NCBI GenBank assembly: GCA_911728455.2
Contig: OU452229.1
Span: 4,767,574 to 4,831,573 of the forward strand
DNA length: 64,000 nt
From: Marthasterias glacialis
Taxonomy: Eukaryota > Echinodermata > Asteroidea > Forcipulatida > Asteriidae
Reading direction: 5' to 3'
The position numbers were made by a program, and so were the translations under genes. Of the stretch, positions 11,870-24,502 are shown piece by piece (position 1 is the stretch's first letter; each line of letters begins with the position of its first letter). Below the pieces are notes generated by a model. It had not been told where the DNA came from. It worked only from the letters and a program-made list of their open reading frames with translations, and did not search any database.

Positions 11870-11932
11870 CAGTAGAGTTCGTCCGAAAACGCGACGTTCA
11901 AACCCCAAGTTAGAGCCGAGAGATACGTCCAT
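11870..11932 (-). other. Possible 5' exon or upstream ORF of the membrane protein gene
   Basis: The ATG at 11932-11930 (context GCAACATGG) opens 21 codons (MDVSLGSNLGFERRVFGRTL...) up to a good donor, CTACTG/GTAAATTC. Spliced to the exon at 10869, the frame would stop after one more codon, so this could only be a 5'UTR exon with a short uORF, or a first exon of something else. Confidence 0.25.
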
Positions 11933-12540
11933 GTTGCCCTCCAGTCTTCTGCAACAGTCCCACTCTGAATGTCGTGCGCGGAATTAGGCACAATGAGGAG
12001 GCCTACCTCGAACACAACGCAAAACTCGTGATTTGCATAACAGTGAAGATCTTATTAACAGGTGACATTCCACAGGAAAACCCCAGTCCATTGTACGGAA
12101 TGACTTGTTGAGTAAAAGAAAAGATTATAGAAACTTTGATAAAAGTCTCAATCCTGGATGCTTTACTTTAAATTATTCTAGTGCGAGAATAAAATGGCTG
12201 GAGGTAGGCCCAAATTGACAAAATATTTAATATCTAATATTATTTCTTAAGAGCCAAAATACGCTTCGGAAGAGTATGCCCGAAGAGCTTTTTGGTAATC
12301 ACCCCCTGCTTTTTTTTTTTTTTTTTTTTTTTTTTAGGTTGTTTTAGGTGTTTGGCCTAAAAGCCAAACAGCTATTGTAATTGCTCCTGCGTTGTTGTTT
12401 TGGCTTTTTTCGGTTTTTCTTTTGTCTCCTGTTTCCGACGGACTCATTTCCTATAATAAATCTCAATTACGAAAATTCACATGGCATTGAAAGTTGACAT
12501 GCAATAAAATATCAACATGCAGATCGTACAATAAGGATTA

Positions 12541-13187
12541 CGTTATCATGACGTCTTCGGGTGTCGATTTACAGTCAATCTAAATTATTTTGGTTTTTTT
12601 AGTATTTAACAGGAATCACATATCTCCTGAAGTACACAATGGATTTATTGCGTCGTTTAAAGGGGGGAAATCGCTTTCCGTAGAGACCATTGTGTTACGT
12701 TTTAATGTTATATTCCTACACTCTTCTCAATAGAGAATTTAAGGTTGAAACCGAATTGAACCTTGAAACTTGGCTTATACTTAAAACTCAACATGGAGAC
12801 GCAACTTGAACAATGACGTCACGATGACGTCATCGGGTTAAAATAAATCAGAGTTAAAATTAATCACAGTTAAATAAAAAATATCATAACTCTTGCTGAT
12901 CTACACAATGGATTTTTTAAATCTATACATCATCGGAAAGGTCTTGGAAAACTTATTAAATGTCTTACAGAAATTACCCAATTTGACCTTGTCATCCGGT
13001 TCAAACTGGAAGTTGATGTAAAAAGTGATCAAAAGTCGTAATTTCAGCTCTGCAGTCAACGTGAAAGAGAAATTGGACTTGCCACGGTTTCAACGAGTGA
13101 GCTATTTTATTGACCCTGTGTGTTTTAGTCTAAAACTGATGACGTCGTTACATTATTAAACAGCACCCCTGGTAAAAAGCTTTAAAA
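12541..13187. repeat. Dispersed repeat, copy 2
   Basis: Shares ordered blocks with 1413-2200: the CATCGGAAAGGTCTT segment, a segment with CCGGTTCAAACTGGAAGTTG, the TTTCAGCTCTGCAGTCAACG segment and the right edge GATGACGTCGTTACATTATT. The right edge runs into the first unit of the 0.94-kb tandem array, so the array may have amplified from the end of this element. Confidence 0.6.
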
Positions 13188-15962
13188 ATGCTACTACAAA
13201 TACAACAATGTAACCCGGTTTTTCGTATTTATTTGTATGTTAACTCATCGATGTTTACAAGCATTTCGATACTTGTTCCCGATTACCCAGCTTTTGTGAT
13301 GTCACAAAAACTGAATGTTAAGTGTGTGTGGGGTTTTTTTTACGAAAAAAAAATCGTCATCTATAAAAAACCTTATTTTGAATTTATACCATTTTGTCAG
13401 TTTAGAGATATATAGACAGATTATTGGAGCAGCGCATGGGTATATGCCTATTATAAATTGTAACTTAAAAACCCTGTCAAGCCCCGCAACAGAAAGTAAT
13501 AAAAAAATTCACATATATAAAAATGTTTCTTCAAAGACTCTTAGAGGATAAAAATCACTATCCTACTGGGAAAATATATAAAGTAGGCCTACGACTCGGA
13601 AAAAGACGAATTTGACCCCCCCCCCCCCCCCCCCGTAATTGAAAAAAAAAAGATGATCAATCTCTATTGTGAGATGTATTGCGTATATAGGGCAATGTTT
13701 CTAATGGGAGTTATCTATACGACCAATGTTATAAATTACGGTCCCCATAAGGTTTCAATTAAATCATAGGCAACGGACCGGGAGGAGTTGTAGTGTTTTA
13801 TAACTGACTTTTGACGAAAGCAAATGTGATCTCCGGGGAGGCACCGGGAAGAGTAGGCAGCGAAGCGGGGGAGGGGAAACACAAACCCCCCACTACCGTG
13901 TTTCGAAGAAAATGTCATGAAACACCGGGCAATCGACCATGGTGTAGGGCTGCCTTTATGGACCATTTTTTTTTTTTTTTTTAATTGTCACTGTAAGCCT
14001 ACGATCAGACAGGACTAATATTGATCGTTTTTTTAACATAATTTTATCCCACTGTCTGGTGATAAGAAACATAAATTATTCTTGAGCTTATGACGTCATT
14101 ACATTATTAAACAGCATCCTCTGGTAAAAAGCTTTAAAAATGCTACTACAAATACAACAATGTAACCCGGTTTTTCGTATTTATTTGTGTGTTAACTCGT
14201 CGATGTTTACAAGCATTTCGATACTTGTTCCCGATTACCCAGCTTTTGTGATGTCACAAAAACTGAATGTTAAGTGTGTGTGGGTTTTTTTTACGAAAAA
14301 AAAATCGTCATCTATAAAAAACCTTATTTTGAATTTATACCATTTTGTCAGTTTAGAGATATATAGACAGATCATTGGAGCAGCGCATGGGTATATGCCT
14401 ATTATAAATTGTAACTTAAAAACCCTGTCAAGCCCCGCAACAGGAAGTAATAAAAAAAAAATCACATATATAAAAATGTTTCTTCAAAGACTTATAGAGG
14501 ATAAAAATCACTATCCTACTGGAAAAATATATGCAGTAGGCCTACGTCTCGGAAAAAGACGAATTTGACCCCCTCCCCCACCGTATTTGAAAAAAATCTC
14601 TATTGTGAGATGTATTGCGTATAATTATAGGGCAATGTTTCTAATGGGAGTTATCTATACGACCAATGTTATAAATTACGGTCCCCATCAGGTTTCAATT
14701 AAACCATAGGCAACGGACCGGGAGCAGTCGTTGTGTTTCATAAGTGACTTTTGACGAAAGCACATGTGATCTCCGGGGAGGCACCGGGAAGAGTAGGCAG
14801 GGAAGAGGGGGAAGGGGGAACACAAACCCCCACTACTGTGTTTCGAAGAAAATGTCATGAAACACCGGGCAATCGACCATGGTGTAGGGCTGCCTTTATG
14901 GACCATTTTTTTTTTTTTAATTGTCACTGTAAGCCTACGATCAGACAGGACTAATATTGATCGTTTTTTTAACATAATTTTATCCCACTGTCTGGTGATA
15001 AGAAACATAAGTTATTCTTGAGCTTATGACGTCATTACATTATTAAACAGCATCCTCTGGTAAAAAGCTTTAAAAATGCTACTACAAATACAACAATGTA
15101 ACCCGGTTTTTCGTATTTATTTGTGTGTTAACTCGTCGATGTTTACAAACATTTCGATACTTGTTCCCGATTACCCAGCTTTTGTGATGTCACAAAAACT
15201 GAATGTTAAGTGTGTGTGGGTTTTTTTTACGAAAAAAAATCGTCATCTATAAAAAACCTTATTTTGAATTTATACCATTTTGTCAGTTTAGAGATATATA
15301 GACAGATCATTGGAGCAGCGCATGGGTATATGCCTATTATAAATTGTAACTTAAAAACCCTGTCAAGCCCCGCAACAGGAAGTAATAAAAAAATTACAAA
15401 TATAAAAATGTTTCTTCAAAGACTTATAGAGGATAAAAATCACTATCCTACTGGAAAAATATATGCAGTAGGCCTACGTCTCGGAAAAAGACGAATTTGA
15501 CCCCCTCCCCCACCGTATTTGAAAAAAATCTCTATTGTGAGATGTATTGCGTATAATTATAGGGCAATGTTTCTAATGGGAGTTATCTATACGACCAATG
15601 TTATAAATTACGGTCCCCATCAGGTTTCAATTAAACCATAGGCAACGGACCGGGAGCAGTCGTTGTGTTTCATAAGTGACTTTTGACGAAAGCACATGTG
15701 ATCTCCGGGGAGGCACCGGGAAGAGTAGGCAGCGAAGCGGGGGAGGGGAAACACAAACCCCCACTACCGTGTTTCGAAGAAAATGTCATGAAACACCGGG
15801 CAATCGACCATGGTGTAGGGCTGCCTTTATGGACCATTTAATTGCTTTTTAATCGTCACTGTCAGCCTACGATCAGACAGGACTAATATTGATCGTTTTT
15901 TAACATAATTTTATCCCACTGTCTGGAAGAATGATAAGAAACATAAATAATTTTTGAGCTTA
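13140..15962. repeat. Three-unit tandem array, about 0.94-kb unit
   Basis: Units begin TGACGTCRTTACATTATTAA at 13140, 14091 and 15027, giving periods of 951 and 936 bp; the last ends near 15962. Units 2 and 3 are nearly identical. Unit 1 differs mainly by a C homopolymer (about 13615-13634) and longer T runs. Recurrent frames in each unit (from 13188 and 14140 on the plus strand, and 13736-13966 on the minus) are shifted by homopolymer length and are interrupted differently in each copy, so I do not regard them as genes. Confidence 0.9.
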
Positions 15963-16636
15963 AGAAGTGTAGAGAGTAAACTATTTCAACATGGGAAACC
16001 TTGCAAAGAGTCAATTTGGACAAAGTATAAAGCGAAATTGAGTCATGGGCTTTTCCCGTCTGTTTAATTGTCCTGTTGTTGTTGTTGGAGGGAGTTCTTG
16101 TTCAGAGAATTTTTGTTGTCGTTTGGATACAGCCAGGATGGCTTAATCATTTGTAAGAACAAAGCATTTTTAAAGCAGCCATGTACTTGTGAAAAACAGC
16201 TAGCTTTAAAGCGACAGACCTTACATAACTGCTCAAATACACCCTTGGTGAGATCTAACTTGGTGACAGATTAATAAAAAAATATGATGCATTACAATTG
16301 TATTGTTTCCAATTGTCACATCTGGACATTTGTAGATTATGACTTCATAATAGTCAACAAAACAAGTTACATCATCATGACACCATCAGGTATTGAATTG
16401 TTGTTCATTATCATATCGCATGAACTTTTGACATTATTTCCGATTTGAACTGGAAGTTCAAAACCAGCAATGGTATGCAATTGTTTTTACGTCATCTTGC
16501 ACAGAGGTTTATAAAGTAGTTTTGCTTCAGGAAGATTAAAGTTTCAACTCATGTAATACTCAAAAGGGAAATTTGTCTAATTTCAAACACATTTGGGATG
16601 AAAATAGCGAAACAGCTGGGCATTCGTTCATGAATA

Positions 16637-16788
16637 CAATGGGAGAGTTTGGAACGCAAAGTGGCAGCAGACTTACCAGGTAAATTTTCTATTGTTTGTG
16701 TAGTTCTGAACATGTGCACATAATCCGAGAACAATGGATTCACCTGGTAAGTCTGCTGCCACCTACTGTCTACCAAAGTCTCCCATTG
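16637..16788. mobile_element. MITE with CAATGGGAG termini, short form
   Basis: A 152-bp element. The left end CAATGGGAGAGTTTGGAACG faces the right end CAAAGTCTCCCATTG. Subterminal arms GGCAGCAGACTTACCAGGTA and CACCTGGTAAGTCTGCTGCC are perfectly complementary over most of their length. Its interior, with AACATGTGCAC and CCGAGAACAATGG, matches the interrupted element at 50767-51230. Confidence 0.85.
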
Positions 16789-17274
16789 AGCTCTAGTTAC
16801 ACCAAAAATGTTATACTTGACTTGCATACACTGTTTTATGGAGTGGATAAACCATCATCTGATCTGTGCTAGCTCTGGACTACTGATCATGCCCTTGAGT
16901 ATACTGCCCTCAAGGACTGATATTATTTATGCCAATGAGAAGGTCAAATTATGGGTCTTTATTCAGTCATTTGAGATATTTGTTGAGGATTATATATTAA
17001 GTAAAACCACACAAAGTCTACTTTTATGATGGGTCAATCTGATTAGTTTTATGTGTTGCCCTGATAACTGCTAAGGATTTGCATGTAACTGTTTTAGGTA
17101 ATGCTAATGTTATTTCTAACCGTTACAACTGACTCGGCTCAGTGAGCACACACTTCCCACCCACTCCCAGTACGACCCAGAACAAGATTAAGTGCATCAT
17201 CGCATCCAGTTCCCGCCTTCATGCATCAGTCAACTTTCCACATCCACCTTACTTAGCAGCATGCAGCATCAGAG

Positions 17275-17444
17275 TCCGGTGTCATAGGATATTCTGTCCC
17301 AGGGTAATGTGTCCACCATACGCTAAATTGACGTGGGCTGCAGGAGTTTATTCAAAAGAGGGCGCTATCCGAAGGAGTTAGCACACAATTCGCCGTATGC
17401 TCGGACAGAATCTCCTGCTGGACAGAATCTCCTTCCACACCGGC
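17275..17444. mobile_element. MITE with GCCGGTGT termini, copy 2
   Basis: About 85-90% identical by eye to 4557-4727 along the full length, including the (T)CCGGTGTCATAGGA left end, the TTATTCAAAAGAGGGCGCTA centre and the TTCCACACCGGC right end. Confidence 0.75.
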
Positions 17445-19699
17445 ATTCTCCTGAAGACGATCAGAGTATACTGATCGAAAAGTCGAGTTGTTATACCATC
17501 GGTTCTTTTCAGAATCACACCAACTCATTAGAGATAATTACATGGTGTATCCGCAAAACTGAATAGATTTCTAACCGTGTTTGCCCCCCCCCCCCAAAAA
17601 AAATAAATAAATAAATAAATAAAAAATACTCTCTTCCCATGTTACATAATAATGAGTTAACATCAGTTAAAAAGCAGCGGTTCTCAGATTCCCCCTTTTG
17701 TTATTCTCAGTTTTGATTAATGAGCACCAGTATGGAAGCAAATCATTCTTTTTGTCATCGTATCCGCGAAGACATGAACTTTCTACTCAGCAGTACTGCT
17801 ACTAAGTTATATCATTGTACGTGAATACTTTGATTGCAAACACAGGCAAAAAAGTTTTTGTTTTATTCTTATACGAGCAATTCGTTATAATGTGACATAA
17901 TTTATATTAGTTGTAGTTTTATACCAGAGGGCCTTTACTTGGCTTTGAGGGTCAATGCCTTTGATCCAACACTGCTTTCCAATCATGGACAGCAGGCACG
18001 TACAAATATGATTCTACCAGGGGTTGCCAGTCCAAGACATGAACATTTTGTGAGGCTTGATGCTCTGTAGTGCATTATAAGCCTCACTCGAACACATTTT
18101 GAGCGACAGAATTTTTTTTAATCTCAGCACTTTTCAAGGTTAAAGGGCCCATGAAGTTTAATTTTTTTGAAATACATTTTTTATCATATATCCATGCTTG
18201 AGGACAGAAAATGAAAAGTAATTTTGGGTACTAAAATTAACATTTAATCTACTATTTTTCTTCTTTTAGGGGGCCTTTGACCTGAAAAAAGCACTTTGCA
18301 AATCCATAAAATTGATTTTGAAGGGTGATTTGACCGTTCGAATTTCGTGTTTGTTTCTCTCAGACAGCTTTGTGTACAAAAATCCCGCTGAACACTTACT
18401 TTGAAGACACCTGGGAGTATGGTTGCTTGGTCGTCGTTTTTATTGGCATAAAGGACCTGTCCCGCGCACGGGCCAAAGGTTTATTTTGTGGTTGCAGGAC
18501 TATTAATAAGGCTGAGGTGGGGGGGGGGCTAGCAGCTTCTTTTCGCAATTATGTCTCCACCGTATGCTTCGTTTTGAGTCGCGCTGTTCAGAATGACAAT
18601 CTACCTCATTGGGCCCCCGTCGAAACAGGCCCTGACAAAGTTTCATTCACAAGCGTATAGTGTACCCTTCCGCATGATGGAAGCTGGCCTATATCGGCCT
18701 ATATGTTATATGGGATGGACATTGAAAAGATGACACCTAAAAAGATAATTGAGCACTCTGTACTGGCTTTACGTTGCTGTGGAATTAATTATGTCCATCT
18801 GCGCAGCACACAGACACGTCGGCACATCCAACAAGCACAGCGCTTCACGTCTGTGTTTATAGCGAATCCCTCCCACAGATCTTGAACAGCGCCCCCGTTC
18901 GGCAGATTAGACAACTCATTTTCATGTTTCCGTCCTCGTTCTTATCTCTCTACACGCTCGTTCGTCCCCACGTGCGGTATCAACGTTCATGGAGTTTAAC
19001 CCTTTATATTCAGTACCAAGCTATATTCACAAGCGCAACACAAAAAATCTTAGGTTGCATGCCTCAGGGTCATGAGGATATAAAGACACTGAACCTCCTT
19101 GTTTAAATTTTGGAGAATTTTATAACCACGAAAATGGATATAAATGGGAGTCTAAAGACAGCCAACTGCCAAGTACAAGCCAGGCACCCATGCGTGACAT
19201 AAGAACACAAAGCTGTAAACGGCGCCCAGATAAGAATCATTTACATTTTTGCCCTGACGAGAATACATACGTATTATGTATTATTCATATAACGCGTATA
19301 ATGTGACAATTTTTAGCTTGCACTTGCAACAAATACCTTGACTTCTTACATTGCAATGGTGAGTAGTGTGTCCTCATGGGCTGAGGAAGTTGAGTCAAAA
19401 GAGGGCGCTATCAGACAAATTGTTTACAAACATTGACCCACCGTTTTGAATGGGAGGCCTTGAGTATCACATAAACTGGCTTGGCAACAAATATGCCCTT
19501 TGTATTAAATTAAAACTTATTTTTATAAAGTGTAAGTTTACTGTTTGTTTGGATAGTAAATTTTATTTTTCGTTAATATTAGTACTGGTACTAATTTTAT
19601 AACAATGGTCAAATAAACTTTTCGGATTTTTTTGCAGTGAAGGCCGCCCGCACTTTTGCCACCCATGGTTGACAAAACTCACAGCTGTGACATTGCAAA

Positions 19700-19835
19700 A
19701 GAAAGGTCTTTGGAAATGACAGAATCACCTGTGATGACACCAGCTCTCTACCACTCAACTGAGCTATCTAGCCATCTGGTTGGTGCACTCCCTATTTTGT
19801 CAATGTCTTCCTTCGGGTTGCCAGTCAGACAGAAG
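19700..19835 (-). mobile_element. tRNA-derived SINE, degraded copy
   Basis: On the minus strand the order is GGCTTCTGTCTGACTGGCA, then an ATTGACAAAATAGGG block, then a tRNA-like 5' half with A box CTAGATAGCTCAGTTGAGTG and AGAGCTGG. The B box is not clearly preserved. It matches the copy at 30117-30260 in both the non-tRNA block and the tRNA-like half. Confidence 0.55.
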
Positions 19836-19889
19836 CCATTCAAACCTTGATCTGCCGTACAACGAGGTTTCCCACGCCTTCAACCCACA

Positions 19890-20101
19890 GGGCCCTCATA
19901 GAGCTGCTTAAGCATAAAACGCTGCTAAGCCACAACGAAATTATGCTTGCCAGAATAAAGTTACCAGCCAAAATACCATATCATTTGATGTGACTGGTGT
20001 CCTGCTTATTTTTATTTATTTAGTTTATTTCTTATCTTTTTGCTATTAGCAAGAAAGTTTTAAGCAATATTTTCTGCTTAGGAAGCGCTATGAAATAGGG
20101 C
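19890..20101. mobile_element. MITE with GGGCCC...CTGCTTA termini, 212 bp
   Basis: The left end GGGCCCTCATAGAGCTGCTT pairs with the right end CTTAGGAAGCGCTATGAAAT followed by AGGGC. The interior block GCCAGAATAAAGTTACCAGCC also occurs near 3298-3322, marking another fragment. It belongs with the GGGCCCAATTTCAT-type group at 21117, 42073 and 54487. Confidence 0.6.
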
Positions 20102-21116
20102 ATCTTGAAAGCGGCAGTACTGGGATCACTCACATCCACAAAAACATCCAACAAAAGTAGTAACAACAAAAGATTATTTTACAAGGAAGATGTGTGTGCA
20201 ATACACACATTTTAATGGTTCTCCATGGGAAAAAGAATGGGGCAGTTCCCTTACACTCTCTCAGACCCTAACTATTAATACAAAATAGTAGAGATGGTAC
20301 CGTTAAACCAGTCGAGAGTAATAACAGTGTTTCTGCATCAGGTTATGTGACACACAACTTGTATGTCAGAATCTTTCCAAATCATACCTTATATATATAC
20401 AATGGCAACCAGCAACCTTAGAAATGTACAATCAGTGTTAGTTGCTACACTCTTAATAAAAAAAAACTCTTTAAGGTTGGACTGTTATTTTATTCCTAAG
20501 ATGCCGAATAGTGGTGAGTAAATGTTTCTTCCTAAACAAGAAGTTTCAGAAGAGTGTATTTAAGGACTGTAATAATTGATTACAAAGTGTTTCCCTTGGG
20601 AATTTTCCCTGTGGCTATGTATTGAACAAGGGTTGTAAAATGCTGGGAAACTGACCGCTTAACCTAAACCTTGCTTAGGTGCAAAAATACAAGCTTTTGC
20701 ATGTGTCGGTTAATCCTACAGATTCATCGTATAATAATCTTTTTGAAGAGGCGGGTGGTCTGTGGTGGTTCAAAAAACAAAAGCAAGTTGATGTATCCAC
20801 CATGCCTTGACTTGATGCAGGCCGGATATTCCGTTCTTGTAAGGGCCACGGCATTTTTCCCTTTCAGCAACGGGCACCCCTATGACTACGAGGGAAATTT
20901 GTACAGGAACATTTTCAAGGGGGCACCAAGGCAATGACCAAGGGGCATGGAGTCATTTGCCTCCGTAGCCTCCATGAAGTGTCAGGCCTGCACAGGTATG
21001 CTCACGTCGTCCTCTTCAAACTGAGATAATTACTTGATGTACACATAACGATTAACTTATCTTTGCCATGCTAGTTCTTCAATTTGCGAGAGAAAATAAA
21101 ATCCTGTTGTCTAGCA

Positions 21117-21249
21117 GGGCCCAACTTCAACGCGCTGCTTACCAAAGAAGTCTGCACTTACAGCGCCCTGTAGAGCGCGTACTCCTATGAGCCGTGGCAG
21201 GGCGTAAGCGCAGAACTCCACGGTAAGCAGAGCCGTGAAAATGGGCCCA
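21117..21249. mobile_element. MITE with GGGCCCA termini, 133 bp
   Basis: The left end GGGCCCAACTTCAACGCGCT, then GCTTACC, is inverted on the right as GGTAAGCAGAGCCGTGAAAA followed by TGGGCCCA. The GC-rich centre also forms complementary arms. Same family as 42073-42185 and 54487-54596. Confidence 0.7.
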
Positions 21250-23079
21250 GTTGTGCTGCAGCGGGCAGGCTGGTCGTTTTTCTGCTTTGCATTTAACAGA
21301 GTGCCTATGAGATGTCTGTTCAGGGTTGAAATATAATTTTAGATTGTAGTCTGCCATTAATTGTAACAGACGTGCACACCAAATGCAGTCATTAAAAAAA
21401 AAAGGCATGTATTACACGTGTAACACAAGTCAACATTTGTAATCATGTGGAAAAATCAATTGTTTACCAACAATCTGAATCATGTACACATCCTTTTGTA
21501 ATGTACATCCTATATACACCTATGTACAACTTATTTTTTTTAATATATTGAATTTGTTTTTTAATGTATCCCCAATACTCTAAATGTATTTGTAGGATGT
21601 TTTGCGGCAAAAGAATTTTTTTTTTTTACTTGAAATGGGTCCTACACAATCTAAGCACATGTAGATATCAACCATGTTATAATCTGCACAAACCAAAGAG
21701 GACTTTTGTTCTGGTTAAATCTAGGACTATTTGGAATGAATTACTATTGACTTTTCTGATAAGTAATTTAATATAAAAACAAATTTGTTTTTAAATAGAA
21801 AACCTGACAAATGTGATACAGAACAAAGTTTAGTAAACTCTGCTACAGTTGTTTTTTTTTTCATCAATATTACATCGTGAGTGTTTTCTGTGAAGATTTT
21901 GCTAAATCTTGAAACTCTGCATATGTTGTTTTCAAAACTCTATAAAATGACCAAATAGAAAGTGAACGCGGCTACAAATGTAAACAACTACACCAGCATC
22001 TGTTTTGCCTACAGTGTTACATAAATAAAATTAAATCGCCGTACACTACAATCATGGTGTAGAATAAAAGTACAAGGAAGTTATTAATTTTACCGGTACA
22101 CGGGTGACAAAGGGGAAAAGATTACTGCCGAAACCAACGGGACAAAATTCATTCAATAAGTTGTCATTTCAAAATCTGTAAGGGAAAGCTAGTCTGCTAC
22201 AAATTCCCGACCGACTATCCCAACACCTGTCTGGAAATTGAATATTTACCCCCGACATAATCTAACACCACAAGTCGCCTTTGTGGTTAAATTTTTTCCC
22301 CCGTCACAATCTTACAGTGAAAACTGACAAGGGCACCAAACATTAATATGGTGCAGGTGGTACTACCACAAAAAAAACCTTCCAAAAAACCAAACAAGTG
22401 GAATTGCTTTAATCATTATATAAATGTAATAATAGTTTAGGATATTTTGTTGTTGTTTATGATTATAGAAAAACAGCTGCACAATGCTAAACCCACAGGC
22501 TAAAAGTCAAACTTTATCAACATTACTTGGAACATCACATGTCATTAAGATGGGGGATGCTTTTTTTTTTTTTTCCTTTTTAAATCTAACACTCATACAA
22601 ATATAAAAATATGATCATCGTGCTAAAACCAATCCGAAAGAAGAAGAAAAACAAAACTGTATCTGACAGAAATGTTTACAAAGGAACATTATCTGATGAT
22701 CAATTCAGTGCTGACAATACTGTGTGGTGTGGATGACATGTACAGTAGTTGGCTTTGTAAACATCTGCACTAGGCTAATGCAGGTTTGGTAAAGATGCAG
22801 AATTGGTATGGCGTATTACATGTCGTCTCACATGTCTGCAGTATGCAGAGCTACAGTTGCAATAGAACTACACTGCAGCAGATGGTTTAGTCGTAAAAAA
22901 AAAAATGTGCACTCAGAACGGTACGTGTAGAGATTGAAAACCCCATATAAGTCATTATATTGAGTCATTTCAATACATGATTGTTTCATTCTCTGCTATC
23001 ATGTAAGTCAGGGCAGGCCTCGAAATATCCACTGACCACTGGCCAGTGTCCAGTAATATTAAATTGGGCCAGTCACCCT

Positions 23080-23420
23080 ACAACCGGGCAAGTCCTGCAG
23101 TCTGGTGTTTCTCCTGAATGCACACTTTTAAGGTTGACCGATTGTTACACACTAATTCCATCTCATAACCTTCACCGTGGCTGCCCCATGACTGTGAAAT
23201 GAGCTCCCTGCCCGTCTGAGAGTAGGAGAGAAGAGATCTCGATGCCTGTATTCAAAAGACTCCTCAAGACACCCTTGTTCCAAGATCAATCCAAATTTGT
23301 AGGGTTCTGTTTTTGTTTATTTTTTCTTGTTTTATGTCAAGCGCTCTTCTTTGATAGTGCTGTACAACACGCTCTGTATTATTTATTTCTTTGTTATCAT
23401 AACAGTTCAGCAAATATCAA
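23080..23420 (+). pseudogene. LINE fragment, C-terminal end of ORF2
   Basis: A broken plus-strand frame reads like the C-terminal end of CR1/L2/RTE reverse-transcriptase ORFs. Around 23185-23285 it gives A-A-P, stops, N-E-L-P, then after a frameshift MPVFKRLLKTPLFQDQ, the counterpart of the usual 'FKSRLKTHLF' ending. Stops and at least one frameshift show it is dead. The short frame at 23242-23478 is this remnant running into downstream DNA. Confidence 0.45.
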
Positions 23421-23823
23421 AAAATTTAGGAAAATGTTCTGGTCCAGCGATGCCCGGTGGAACTGGAACGTTTACTGAAACATAAGCTCTGCAGAAAGGC
23501 GACTATAAAACAGGGCCTTTTATCATGACACAGATTACGTGTACAGTTGAAGACGAAGCTCACTACATGTATGTCAACAGTTTCTGCTTTCTTAGTTCAG
23601 AAGTACAGCACCACCTGCAGCAACCCTTAATATCTACTATGCATGCAAACCATGACTCAATTAGAGTACTTACCAATGAAGTTTTAGTTTTTACACAAGC
23701 ATAGGATTGTTTAGCTCTGATTCCCCCCACCCCCACCACACAAAAGACATTGCCATACAAATGGGTTACTTATACACACACTCACACCCAATACTGAAGT
23801 GAAATGTAATGTGTTGGATTAAG

Positions 23824-24004
23824 TATAGACCTTTAACATGGGACATCCATCTTGTATTTCTCCCATTTAAAATCAGTGTAACCAAAGCGAGGCTGAAAGG
23901 GCAACTAGTCTGGTCCATTTGTGGTATAGATTTGAATCGGTATGCATGATTAACATTGCACACAGGGGACTTGACAAAGATGGTTTCAGCATGATAAAGG
24001 TCTA
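23824..24004. mobile_element. MITE with TATAGACCTTT termini, 181 bp
   Basis: The left end TATAGACCTTTAACATGGGA is inverted at the right as CAGCATGATAAAGGTCTA. The internal CCATCTTGTATTTCTCCCAT and GTGTAACCAAAGCGAGGCTG blocks match the element at 24503-24680 and fragments at 2830-2900. TA ends suggest a Tc1/mariner-type origin (inference). Confidence 0.75.
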
Positions 24005-24396
24005 ATAGTGTGAAGTCTTTATGCAACATGTCGTAAGGCAATAACAGACAGATGCATGTACTTTCAAAAAGAGGTGATTTTTTTCAGTGGAAATAACCGC
24101 ACTCCATCGAGGTTTTGGTGGCCACTACAAAATGAAATATCAAGTTCCACTAATGCATAGGAGTAACTCTAGCGTGCAAGTTGTACACTTTTAAATAGAG
24201 TAAAGGTTTAAAGGGCACTGACGGTGAACAAATTTAATTTGATAATATCAACTTCAAAGTGTAATTGAAACAGTAATTCAACAAATCAAGAAACAAATTT
24301 TGTTCAAACTTGAGCCTTGATTTTTTTTTTTTTTTTTTCGTAATCAACATCCTGCTTATTTAATTTTTAGTTAATAAATTTTTAGTTTTTTAAATT

Positions 24397-24402
24397 TTTA
24401 TT
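24397..24402 (-). terminator. Candidate polyadenylation signal of KANSL1
   Basis: AATAAA on the minus strand, about 330 bases past the KANSL1 stop codon. It is the first canonical hexamer I noticed at a plausible 3'UTR distance, but the region is AT-rich, so it could be chance. Confidence 0.25.
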
Positions 24403-24502
24403 TTTGTGTGTCTTCTTTCAAATCACAGACTTGTTAAATTGTCCGGGAAATGTTTTGGTGCAGTACACAACAGTAAAACATACCATGGCTGGGGTGGAGG
24501 GC

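Larger units (their letters stand above)
17445..24390. other. Intergenic, repeat-rich; no gene recognised
   Basis: Apart from the repeats listed separately, I see no protein family in this stretch. Frames such as 18370-18660 and 20671-20937 on the plus strand have no recognisable domain and no supporting splice structure. Homopolymer and poly-T tracts occur near 17585, 22561 and 24320. The distal end may hold 3'UTR of the minus-strand KANSL1 gene. Confidence 0.45.

Noticed and set aside
13188..15500. Repeated plus-strand frames (MLLQIQQCNPVF...) in the tandem array
   Set aside because: They recur because the DNA is duplicated; frames shift with homopolymer length and are broken differently in each unit.
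20671..20937. Plus-strand frame with YDYEGNLYRNIFKGAPR
   Set aside because: Looks like part of a dispersed repeat rather than a protein; no family similarity I can support and no second copy in the window.
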